A DNA stretch of 64,000 nucleotides from Talaromyces rugulosus (lineage: Eukaryota; Ascomycota; Eurotiomycetes; Eurotiales; Trichocomaceae): NCBI RefSeq assembly GCF_013368755.1, contig NC_049563.1, forward strand, positions 4,898,001-4,962,000, in the 5' to 3' direction. Under the pieces are notes generated by a model. The model did no database searches, was not told the DNA's origin, and was given only the letters and a program-made list of their open reading frames with translations. Each line of letters starts with the position of its first letter. The stretch's first letter is position 1. The position numbers were made by a program, and so were the translations under genes. Below are positions 1 through 9,894 of the stretch, in pieces.

Positions 1-361
1 TAAACCTTCATTGCTTCAAATGTTATTTATCTCATCGTTCCCACTGTTAAGAGATGACCACGAAAAACCATATATTCTAATATCTACCGTCCATTTTCAA
101 AGTATACATCAATTGCCTACCCCAATTTATGAACAGGCAAGTCGAATAGAAAAATCATATACGATAGATATTGATATATGATATATACGCCAATTCCGTC
201 AGAAAAAAAAAAAAAAGAAAAAAACGCCTTCCCAAGTAATTCCTCCCGTGCCTTGTGGTGTATAAGATGTGTATATAGGGGATCCACAAAGAAGAAAATA
301 TATAAACATAAGATTGTTTTCTGCTCAGCAAATTTTTTTTTTAAGGAAAAAAAAAAAGTCA
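1..361. other. AT-rich intergenic flank
   Basis: No credible gene is seen. The stretch is AT-rich with several poly-A/poly-T runs and lies downstream of the minus-strand gene that ends at 362, so it probably holds its 3' UTR and polyadenylation region. Confidence 0.6.
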
Positions 362-1761
362 TTAAACAGCCCTGTACGAGTTCGGGGTTGGTCGTCGGCC
401 GGCCATTAGTAGACTCGGAGGACGATCGCCGTCCGATGCGGGGCCGGCTGGATGATGATCGGTCTCTGAAAAGGGGGGAGGCGGCGTGGAAGAAGAAATA
501 GCAGGCGAGAAAGCGCGGTATTGTCCGTGTTGCACCGGCGAACCTGCTACCGGTGGCGGAGAGCGAGTCGCCTGGAAAGGTGGCTGCTGCTGTTGGTGTG
601 CCTCATACGGCGCATATGGCATCGGAGGGCTGACGGGAGACCGCGGCGACGGGATTTGATCGTATGCTCTGGGTCCGCTAAAGTTTGGCGCTTGCACTTT
701 GGCAGGAGGCTGGTTGTCAAAGCCTCGGTATGACGACGGAGATGGTCGAGGCGATAGACGAGAAGGCATAGCGGCGGCGGCAGCGCCGGGAGAAGGATAT
801 CTCGCTGGAGGAGGATATCCCGCGGGAGTATGTCCGTAACCTGGAGATGACGGAGAAATCGGGGAGTAGGGTTGGTGTTGTTGTTGGTGGGAGTAATCCG
901 AATCGCCCAAGTCTTGGTTCGATGCATTCGTCACTCGAAGTCCACCGGCGCCTGTCGAGTATCCGTCATCATGAAGATAGTCGTCGTGATACATGGGCTG
1001 GCTTGGATGCGGGCTTGTCGATTTCGGAGGTACCTCTGAGTATCCGCCTCGGGTCATAAGCCCCGGAGCAGGAGAGTTGCTATGGTGGTTGTAGTACGGG
1101 TTGATGGCGTGGTCGTGCGCCTCCAGGTTATCCATTTCCACCGTCTCATGCACGGGGGTGTGGTCTTCGACTCGTCTTGTTTGCGCGTCAGCCCAGGTGG
1201 GCATCGCCGGAAGAGCATCTTCGTTGGTCGCAACAGCCGCCTTGGGCTGGTCGAACGCTGCGGTTCTGGGACCTCGGTCTCGGTACGCCGGGGGCGCGGG
1301 TGATACAGCCGGTACAACCGCTTGTTGGTGTCCATAGTTCATGGGCTGAGGCGGCGGGGGTTGTTGATAGTATGGATTTCCGTGATCGCCAAAGCTGTCT
1401 CGTTTCCTCTTGTGGCTCCTCGAGTTTCCGCCGCAATCGCAGCATTTGTAGCAGCAGCCGCAGCAGCCCTTGCAACATTGATAACCGCAACATAAACAGC
1501 TGATCAGGCAGCCGGCGATACTGAGGAGAATCAGCGATCCCACGATAATAACAGCAATGACAGGCCATCTGTAAAGCATAGGTTAGCGTCAATTTTAATT
1601 TCACAATCGTCAATTTTAATTTCACAATCGTCAATCACATACTTGCAGTACGCCTTGGCCATGCAATTGTCCCAGCTGGAAAATGTATGTTTGACCGAGT
1701 CGGCCTCGCCAGAGACACTGCGCTCAGCCAGCGACTGGATCATTCGCGCTGCGGGACTCAT
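362..1761 (-). CDS. Cysteine-rich single-pass membrane protein (fibroin-3-related-like)
   Basis: Two exons, 1761-1643 and 1568-362, joined across a 74-nt intron (GTATGT donor, CTAAC branch, TACAG acceptor), give 441 aa in frame. Residues 1-40 form a short extracellular-type segment. A strong transmembrane helix starts at WPVIAVIIVG (about 41-62). It is followed at once by a cluster of about 13 Cys in some 30 residues with CCxxCC spacing. The remaining 350 residues are a low-complexity Pro/Ser/Gln/Tyr tail with PPAY-type motifs. This architecture matches fungal proteins usually named fibroin-3 related, whose function is not established. The juxtamembrane cysteines suggest palmitoylation or metal binding, and the PPxY motifs could recruit a Nedd4/Rsp5 ligase; both are inference. 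The gene model is firm, the function unknown. Confidence 0.8.
1588..1629. repeat. 21-bp tandem duplication inside an intron
   Basis: Two perfect adjacent copies of a 21-bp unit (1588-1608 and 1609-1629, beginning gtcaattttaatttcac), plus six bases of a third, fill over half of the 74-nt intron of the membrane-protein gene. Donor and CTAAC branch site lie outside the duplicated part, so splicing should be unaffected. Confidence 0.95.
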
Positions 1762-3202
1762 CTTGGGCAGGCGGCGAGTGCAAGACTGCCGCTTGCAATA
1801 ATAGTCTCTGCTAGAGTCAATTCGGGTGCGAAACGAGCGATATTATTGTGAATGGGTCTGATCTTATCGGGCGGCAGATAAAACGAGGGGAGCTGACGAC
1901 GACGACGATAGCCAGTGCAGGCAACCAGATATAATAAAACTGCTGCGCCGCGATAGGTCTGGAGACAAAGTTTGGGGAACCGTTGGAAGTTGGGAAATAG
2001 GCTGATTGCTAATGGGTGAATGAACGAATGGGGGCAGGAAAAACAAGGCCTGCCAGTTGCGAGGCTGTGTTCGGCCGCAGCGGCTGTCTCGAAAGACAAA
2101 CGAGTGGACGAGAAACGCGGGTTTGAGAGAGCGATTGTAGTCGGTAGGGGGATAATAATATGTACGACTGGCGTGGGTGATATTCCGATTGATTGCCGTT
2201 TTTTTTTGGTTTCAAAGGGAGCGACAGGAACCAGCCACGATGGTGAACGAACGAACAGGGCCCCTTGGAATGAGAGAAAACGAGCGGCTGGTCGCAGAAC
2301 GAGGACGAGGACAGGGATCGCAGCAAACGACACTCGCACAAGGGGCGACAGAGGGGGAGACACTGAAACAGGGAGGAGAGGAGAAGAGAGGAAGCGAGGA
2401 GGAAGAGGGCAAAGGCCGGCCTATTTTAGAACGGTAGCGACCACCATTGTAGATGTGATCTGTACGGAGGAGAGTGTGGGCGGGTGGGTGCACTAAGCAC
2501 ATTACTAAGGCTAAGTCGGTGGCTGCCACGAGCGAGCGGGCTGTCTTAGTGTGTGTTGGGGCCCGTTATCGATTACTTGGTGCTAATTGCTTGGGAGTGG
2601 CATGTTGAAACTGTCAGCTGGTGTCATGTCTTGGTCTGGGGTGAAGAGACTGCGAGAGTAATACCGTCCGTATTCGGTTGTAGTCCACCGCAATATCGGG
2701 ATACGAAAACTCGTATTCATTATTATTATGCCTCCCGTTCCTCTGCTTCGCGACATTCTAATTGAGATCGGCCCCCGCTAAGATAGTCAGATTTCGTGCT
2801 CCACCGTCTGAAGTTTGAAGTTGACCTGTGCGCCATGGCCATGTTTTTGTGTTGCTATGTAAGGAATACGATATCGCTTGTAGTATGGAGAGAAAAGCTT
2901 GGTATACGACTCGTATAGTCCGTCATGCATTATTACATAGTATGCGATGTCCTTTTTGCAAGGAAAAATGAGGTATCAGAAGCAAACGCCGCCCAAGCAC
3001 GCCAGTAATTAATCCCAGAGATAGCCAAACCGATTCCACTAGATTCGTCATAGACATGTCCCTATCCACATACAACCGAGTATATCAACCGATCTCATAT
3101 CGATCCTCCTTTAATATTTATTTATCTTTTGTTTTTTTCCTTGCTGAGTTTCAAGTCTTGCCCGGTATCGCTTTGTCAAGCGCCGAGATAGATAAGCCAT
3201 GT
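1762..3202. other. Intergenic, long upstream region
   Basis: About 1.4 kb lies between the start of the membrane-protein gene and the end of the RCR-family gene, both on the minus strand. On the plus strand 2220-2440 is markedly purine-rich and keeps reading frames open by composition only. No domain, splice pattern or RNA gene was recognised. It is probably 5' UTR and promoter of the gene at 362-1761. Confidence 0.5.
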
Positions 3203-3734
3203 CTAGTTCTTTGCCGGTGGAGGCCCAGCAGGCGGCGCATACACATGGTCTCCAGCTCCGTACGCGTGTTGGGGTTGTTGCAGCTCGATTCCGTTTTGCT
3301 GGGTCGCGTAATATCCTTGCTCTGGAGGTGGTGCGTAGTAGCCTTGGTTCGGGTCTTGCGTTTGATATTGCGGTGGCGCAGGAGCGTATTGATAGTTGCC
3401 CTGCTGGTAGGGAGGAGGAGCCATCCAGGACGTTCCGTAGAAGGGACGGCGACCGCGAGCACGGCGGCGGCGGGCCGACAAACAGCTGTCGAGCAGATTA
3501 GCAGGGGTTCAGAAAGGCTAAAAGGGGCAGGCAAACTTACGCAAAAAGCAGAAAGATTATAAACGCAGCACCGACAATAACGGCAAAGGCCACCCAACGC
3601 CCCCAGCTGTACCACGAGCTGTTGCAGTTGTAATCGTAGCTGGGACAAGGTTAGACCTAATGTGTTTTGATATGTCAAACGCAAGATAAAAAGACATACC
3701 AAACATAACGGCGTTCGAAATCAAGGACACCCAT
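3203..3734 (-). CDS. RCR-family (Congo-red resistance) membrane protein
   Basis: Three exons, 3734-3700, 3639-3541 and 3485-3203, join in frame to 138 aa. A short N-terminal segment containing CYDYNCNSSWYSWGRW precedes one transmembrane helix (about residues 27-45, VAFAVIVGAAFIIFLLFA). An Arg-rich stop-transfer block (SARRRRARGRR) follows, then a Pro/Tyr/Gln-rich tail with a PPPY motif. This is the layout of the fungal RCR1/RCR2 family, Rsp5-binding proteins of the ER or endosomes that influence chitin deposition and plasma-membrane protein sorting. The PPPY motif supports Rsp5 recruitment. Donors GTATGT and GTAAGT and CAG acceptors are canonical. The role is taken from the family, not shown by the sequence. 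Confidence 0.8.
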
Positions 3735-4643
3735 CGTGAATTAACCAGGGGATGTAGCGGATGACGTATGCTGCAAACGCGGAGGAGACAACGGTCTACT
3801 GAACAAGCGCTGTGTAAAGGGTCTGGACTATTACCCAGATCAAACCAGAGAGATGCGTCGATGGAATGGGATGAGTTGTGTTCTGGGGTATGTGAAGAAG
3901 GAAAAAACCCAGACAAAAGGCTGCTGCCTTCTTTTATGAAAGGGCAACAGGAATAAAGCGAGGGCTGACGGCGCGCGGTGGCTGAGGTCTTGGCGCTGCC
4001 CGATCCGGCCAAGCCCGCCAAGGCCTAGACGAGGCCTCCTCGCGCCGCGCCCAGCCACTCACAGGGCGCAGCGGGGTGGGGCGGCGGGGCCTGTGACAAA
4101 TCGCCCTCATTGGGGCGGCCTAGCGTGGCGGTGTTGGTTCCTTCTCTCATCATCGTCATCGTATCCATCTCGACCATCACGACCTGAAACTGACAATTCA
4201 ATTTGGAATCCTGCCGTATTCCTCCCACCCCCATTGGTTTCATCTGCCAGCCAGCGGCTTCCCAAGCTGAACAATACGATATACGCTCTGAACACGCGCT
4301 CGCTTATCAGGATGTCTCCCTCGCTCATCCGAGTACTACTCGCCGGCTGACTCTCACAGTCTCGACGCGCTTAATAATGAGGCTCAGCCGAGGCCGAGTG
4401 AACCCGACTTGACGCCTGATGCTTAATTGATGCTTGGGCTGTTTAAACTTTATATACAATGCTGGATGCATCAAGGGCCATCGGCGCCGCGCGGGCCGCA
4501 CGTTCCGCAGACGTATACTGAATAGTATCGGCTATTCCTAAAGCCGGGTGTGAGTCACTAGGTATTTCATGTCGATATAAAACATCTCATATCAACGTGT
4601 CTGTCTGGCTCGCATTGAATTCGTCAAGAACTTGCAACCAAAA
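3735..4643. other. Intergenic region with divergent promoters
   Basis: This separates the RCR-family gene (minus) from the hydrolase (plus). 3960-4090 is GC-rich and the rest mixed. A TATA-like gatataaaa at 4574-4582 sits 62 bp before the hydrolase ATG. No coding or RNA gene was recognised. Confidence 0.5.
4574..4582 (+). promoter_or_regulatory. TATA-like element of the hydrolase gene
   Basis: The sequence gatataaaa lies 62 bp upstream of the hydrolase ATG in the right orientation, inside an otherwise ordinary stretch. The transcription start has not been mapped. Confidence 0.45.
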
Positions 4644-5537
4644 ATGGCCTCCAAGTGGCAGATCAAACACCTCAGCCACGGCATCCGCGCCATCACGGGG
4701 GGTTCAACCTCTAGGTCCGCACCGCTAGTCGTTCTCCTAGCCGGATGGCCCGAGACAGCCGAAGCCTACAGCAGCATCTTCGAGCCTCTTAGTCAAAGAC
4801 ATCGCTTCGTGGCTCTCGATCCGCCGGGCCTGGGGTACTCGGCGGCACCGCCGTCCTACGACACCAAGACCATCAGCCAGATCCTGGCCGACGCAGTGCA
4901 CAGTGACAACACTCTATGTGAAGGCCCAGAGCAACGCTACCATCTCGTCGGCCACGACATTGGCAGCTGGATCGCCTATCCCTGGGCCGCCCAGCACCAG
5001 TCGCGCGTGCGTAGCCTGACCATTCTCGATGCAGGTGTGCCAGGCCTTTTGCCCGCGCCAGCTTCGTATCCGCTGCCGCACGAGGTCAACATGAAACTCT
5101 GGCAGTTTTCTTTCAATGCACTGCCCGAACTCCCTGAAATCCTGATCCAGGGCCGCGAGCGCGAGCTACTGTCGTGGATGTTCAAATACAAAACCGCCGC
5201 CGCCGCAGCACACCCGGTTTCAACTGAAAACTTTGAGCGCTACGTCAGCTGCTATGCGCGACCGGGGGCAATGAGTCGCGCGTTTGAGTACTATCGCGCG
5301 TTTAACGAGAGTGCCTCGCAGAATACCGGCTTTGCAGAGACGCCTCTGTCAATCCCGTTGCTGGCCCTGGGCGGATCAGCGGGCGGAGTGGGCGACCGGA
5401 TTACACAGATGGTGGCAGGCATTGCAGAGCAGGTGCAGGGCGGCGGGATAGAGGACTGTGGCCATTTTGTGATAGAGGAGCAGCCCGAGGTTGTGTCGCA
5501 GAGGTTGCTTGACTTTTTTGACTCTGTTAGACTATAG
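4644..5537 (+). CDS. Alpha/beta hydrolase, epoxide-hydrolase-like
   Basis: One exon of 297 aa from the ATG at 4644; the reading frame runs upstream to a TTG but no earlier ATG is present. The fold is read from VVLLAGWPET (about 29-38), the dipeptide-containing loop after the first core strand, then ALDPPGLGYS (about 57-66), and the nucleophile elbow GHDIGSW with Asp105. The catalytic base is probably His274 in DCGHFVIEE. An Asp nucleophile separates this group (epoxide hydrolases, haloalkane dehalogenases) from Ser esterases. The usual His of the oxyanion HG motif is replaced by Ala (LAGWPE). No signal peptide is seen, so the enzyme is probably cytosolic. The substrate cannot be told, and no biosynthetic cluster surrounds it. 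Confidence 0.85.
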   Translation: MASKWQIKHLSHGIRAITGGSTSRSAPLVVLLAGWPETAEAYSSIFEPLSQRHRFVALDPPGLGYSAAPPSYDTKTISQILADAVHSDNTLCEGPEQRYHLVGHDIGSWIAYPWAAQHQSRVRSLTILDAGVPGLLPAPASYPLPHEVNMKLWQFSFNALPELPEILIQGRERELLSWMFKYKTAAAAAHPVSTENFERYVSCYARPGAMSRAFEYYRAFNESASQNTGFAETPLSIPLLALGGSAGGVGDRITQMVAGIAEQVQGGGIEDCGHFVIEEQPEVVSQRLLDFFDSVRL

Positions 5538-6842
5538 ACTACAAGCATGCATGTGCTATACAATTCAAGACTCTTAGCGAAACCTCATTCTGTACGCTAG
5601 AGATTCACACCCTTACTTGAATCCGAAACCGTCGACAATGATACTTTCTACAAGACTAAAATGTCAACTGATCCTAACGTTGACAGAGGGGTAAGTTGTA
5701 TTCCAGGTCATCTGCAGCCGCTGACCAGGGTCCGTGGCTGCCGCATCCCTGCCACACCCTGCAGACGTTGGTTGTCGGAGGTGGAGTAACAATCAATCGA
5801 TCAAGTCACACGCCTTGTAGTTGTGTAACCATGAAAAAAATGTACCATGTAGTAGTACTATAATAGTGTGTTACTCTGTATGTATCCGATGGAGAGCAAA
5901 AATAATGAGAACATTGTTGATAATATCGTTCTATAGACCAGATCGCAAGGCCGTTCATTTAAATAATCTATAGAATTCGGCATACTAAACAGCTTAGACA
6001 AAGAATAATAAACTGAAAACCAAAGCTACCAAAACAACCACCTCCAGCACAAAAAGAGTGGATTCTGGATTCGGAGGCGGGGCGGCACTGCCAGTATGCC
6101 AAACCGACCATCGATAGGCAATGGACACTGCCAACGCATCACTGCACTTGGTCCGTGTGTTATACACAACACACCGCAAGCCTGCATGACAAGCAGTAAG
6201 AAAGAAAGAAAAAAAGGGAGGACTTATCTTCACTGCTACTAGTTTGATGTATGTATGAGTTGGCAAAAAAAATAAAAAATAAAAAGTAGTAATAAGATGG
6301 GAATAAAAGGGGGGACATAGCCTCACAAGTAATCTGTCACTGTCAACGTAAGCCCCCCCCCGCGATGCCACTATTCCAGTATTTCAGTTTCACCCTGGTT
6401 ACTACTTACATACACTCAAGGCAATTGACTACAGCAAAATGTCACGCAAGTATGGTCATATAGTCATTATGCACTAATCGTTAGGTATACTGCAGCTATA
6501 TCCGCCGAATGGACGCAAAAGACAAAAAAAAAAGACAAAAGCTTAAAAAAACAAAAAAACAAAAGCAAGAGATACGAAAACGCGATTCTCCAAGATAACT
6601 GGAGAAAATAACAAAGAACAAGAAAAAAACAATATCCACCATCGCTGGCGGGCAGTCGCAGCTGCATGCGTCTTGAATGGAGGTCGTCAACTCGTCACAT
6701 CGCTGAATCACCTGCAGATTTAATCGAGCAAAACAGAAAGAGAGAATAACGCAAGAGAAAAAAACAAGGAAAGGAAAAAAGAAATTTCGCCCAAGCAAAG
6801 CAACAACGCAAGCCAAGCGACTCGAAAAAGCAGGCAATCTCG
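5538..6842. other. Convergent 3' intergenic region
   Basis: The stretch lies between the hydrolase stop and the Arl8 stop on the opposite strand. It is AT-rich with many A-runs (6520-6620, 6730-6790). Open frames here are short and compositionally driven. No gene was recognised. Confidence 0.55.
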
Positions 6843-7892
6843 TTACCTGCTCGCACGAGCGATCAACCAGTGCAGCACAGCATCCAGGTTCGTCTCTTCC
6901 TTGGCGCTGATCCCATAGCAGCTCACCTCGCGGCGGGTGATGGACTTGAGGTCCATCTCTTCGATGATCTCGTCGACCGACAGTTTGTTTGGTAGGTCGG
7001 ATTTGTTACCGAGCACTAGCAGTGGGATGCCCTCCAAACTGGGCTTGTTCAGCAAGTCGTGCAGCTCCTCCGTCGCAATCGGTAGCGCCGGTTGATCGGC
7101 TGCGTCAACAATATACCTAATGATACCCAGCGAGTAAGTACCCTGCGTCGAAGCATGACTAAATTGGGCAGATCATCTTACACAATGGCGTTTACCCCAC
7201 GGCAATACCGTTCCCACATCGGTCGGAAGCGTGGTTGACCCCCAAGATCCCAGCTATATCACGTCCAACAAACTTCGGTCAGACGCACACCACAAGACGG
7301 AAGCTACCCTGTCATTGAGAAGACGGGGCAAGAGATAAAAAAAAGGGACGAACCATTTCAATGTCACATGGCCCTTTTGGACCTTTTTGGTGTTGAAGCC
7401 AATCGTTGGTATGGAACTGCAGGGGACCGGCATTAGCTGGGACTCTGGAGGGGTCGATCTAGCCCGACCACCATCACGCGACTCGCCGAAGGAATGCAGA
7501 CATACTCAATAGTGAACTCTCCGCCCTATACCCGATTGTCAGCCAGAGTCAGAGGAGGGCAAAGAAAGAGAAAAAAAAAAATCAATTCATGAAGAAAGAT
7601 TCAATGGAGGAGCCTTACCGCCAACACCCGAAGTAGCGACGACTTGCCGGCGTTCTGCAGGCCAATCATGGTGACATCCATCTCGGTAGCCCTAATGACA
7701 AGACGTTAGCCAGTCAGTAAGCAGGGCCATTTGGTGGTTCCGTGGCGGAGAAACGGGCCCTATCGGCGGCAAACCCGTCCTGGGATCCATCCAGATGATA
7801 CCACAACCTTGACTTCACCTCGCCGCAGTTGGAAAGACTCACCAGAACAGCCGCAGGAGCCAATCATAGATTGTTCGAAATATGCCTGCCAT
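6843..7892 (-). CDS. arl8: Arl8-type small GTPase
   Basis: Six exons (7892-7843, 7691-7619, 7525-7506, 7416-7354, 7253-7182, 7116-6843) join without a frame break to 183 aa, close to the 186 aa of animal Arl8. The N-terminus MAGIFRTIYDWLLRLFW is the amphipathic helix that replaces the Gly-myristoyl of other Arfs. The P-loop is GLQNAGKSS (about 27-35), switch I carries PTIGFNTKKV, switch II/G3 is WDLGGQPRFR, G4 is NKSD, and a SAKE-type G5 follows. [20 protein letters not shown] is diagnostic of Arl8. The family acts on lysosome/vacuole-linked transport; the fungal role is less studied. Exon 3 is only 20 nt long. All introns have GT..AG ends. Confidence 0.93.
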
Positions 7893-9894
7893 GGTGACGC
7901 CCGTGGAAGTGGATTCCGACCGACAACAGGGGAGAAGAGTCCAAGATACCGAATGGGCAGAAAGGAAAACGAAGACGAGAAGAAACAGTCACCGGGTCAC
8001 TAGGAATTTGCAACCACGATTTTGTTTCGATGCAACCACTCCTTGACCCAGACTAGAGGGAAGATAGGTTCCCGATTAACGGCGCACTTCAGGCTTTTCC
8101 ACCAGTGGTCGAAGTCAACAATCAATAGTATTGGATGACGCGCACCATGGGAGGTGGGGTGGGGACGACGCTTAACAACTGCGGTGAGCAAGCAAATTCG
8201 ACGTTGCTGACGGAGAACCAGTTTAATAGAAAGAAAAGAAAAAAAAGGTAAGAATAAAAATAATAAAATAAAAAAGCGACCACCACTAGAGAAGCCGCCA
8301 AAAAATAAAAGAGACGGGGAATGTCAGCGCAGCAGGGAATGCGGCGTCCAGATGTGATGTTCGTTGCAAAAGTCCGACTGGAGCCTATAACTATTTAGCT
8401 GCAGGTGCAAGTCAGTAGCTTTGCAGAATAAAAGAAATTCGCCTTGGGGATCCGCTGCGGACTTACGATGCAAGTCAGTTACGCAGTGCAGTCTCCCTAC
8501 TGGCGTTGTAACAAAAGGAGCCACCGAACCTTTTTTCCCCTTTTCTTTTTTTTTTTCAGGAAAAAAAAAATCAATAGACAACAATAATCGTGGAGGAGGC
8601 CCGGTTGAGTGTGGAGAATAACGTCGGAATACGGTCTCAAAGTGCCAATATGGATGGGATCACGCTTTTTTTTTTTTAAACCTTCCCCCCTGCGCTATGG
8701 CTCTCGCTCTCAGTTTTGCTTTTTACCTTACCGTCTCTGCCTTAGCTGGCGGGCACAGAACCGAATCGAGACACTAATAGCTGGATCTATGTGCACACAT
8801 GACCGATGATTTGCGCCGCTTCGGAGGGGAGCGATTAGCCTGCGGGATGGACAAGGATCAGCCTGAAATTTTGGCGCAGCACTAAAAGTCCAGTCCGCCA
8901 ACTTTGATTCCTGCCTAATGATTTATTTCTCCAACAATAATCAATCGGCCAGTCAATCAATCAACGCGGCGTCCAACGGCTCAACTGGCGATGAACGGGT
9001 ATGACGCACCCCGGCACGCTACACTGCTTGCCAGTTGCATCGAGTTGTCCAACCCTTGTACTCCGGACTCATTGGCCGTTGCGCAGGAGAGCAGCGTACG
9101 TACCTGTGGGATTGTTCAAAAAGGCGATTGCTCAAAATTTGCGTGCCAGTAGTCCGCTGAGTCGACCTGTTAGTTGTCGTCCGCGCGCCGTTGCTTGGTG
9201 CTTGCTGTGCCACTTACTATAGCGTGTATGATATGTATGTGTATCTGCCTTGCGGGCTCTGCCTAACCACAGCCCCGGGCTTTCAGGTACGGCCGTGCGA
9301 GCGGTCTAAATCCAAGTAGAGTTGCGTATGATTTTGTTGCCTTGGTTTCTCTGCGTATTTATTCCTTGTCTCGTTCCTTCGACTCTCGAGGCTGCCTATT
9401 TTCCTTTGGCTCAGTAGGACGACACGTGCGAATTCAAGATGGGAGCTTTGCTAAGCCTTGACTCGCGGCTCAGGAGCAGCAGCAGTAGGAGAACAGAAGC
9501 AGAAATAGGCCGTCGTCTCGTTCAGGCAGCGTGCATCTTGCGGCAGTCACGTTGTCTATGGTCGATGATGGCGATGCCGGCAGGTCCGAGCGCCCCCGTC
9601 CGGCCGCTGCGATTGGCCGTGCGCAGGGCTGCTCTTTCCCGGGTTTGTTATCGGCACGTGATGATACGCAGCTTCCGCGACCCACCCGAAAAATTTCCCG
9701 TTGAGCCTGTCGACGCTTCTGGTCTGCACAGAAGACGACGAACAAGAAGAGATTGTCAATCGCATTTCTAGGGGGATCTGGAGATGCTTCTTAGCAGGAC
9801 TTGATTGCTCTTGCTGGAACCGCAATCACCCCACGCCTGCACTGCTCTCTCTCCCGCTGATTCGACAGATTCTTTTCTTTCTGTCCAGTAGATC
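7893..9894. other. 2-kb divergent intergenic region
   Basis: This lies between arl8 (minus) and the Pol I subunit gene (plus). It contains A/T runs at 8225-8290, 8535-8575 and 8668-8680 and no open frame with recognisable protein sequence. It presumably holds the two promoters and long 5' UTRs. Confidence 0.5.

Noticed and set aside
1758..2363. 201-codon minus-strand frame upstream of the cysteine-rich membrane protein
   Set aside because: It lies in the probable 5' leader/promoter, with purine-biased composition and no domain or splice support.
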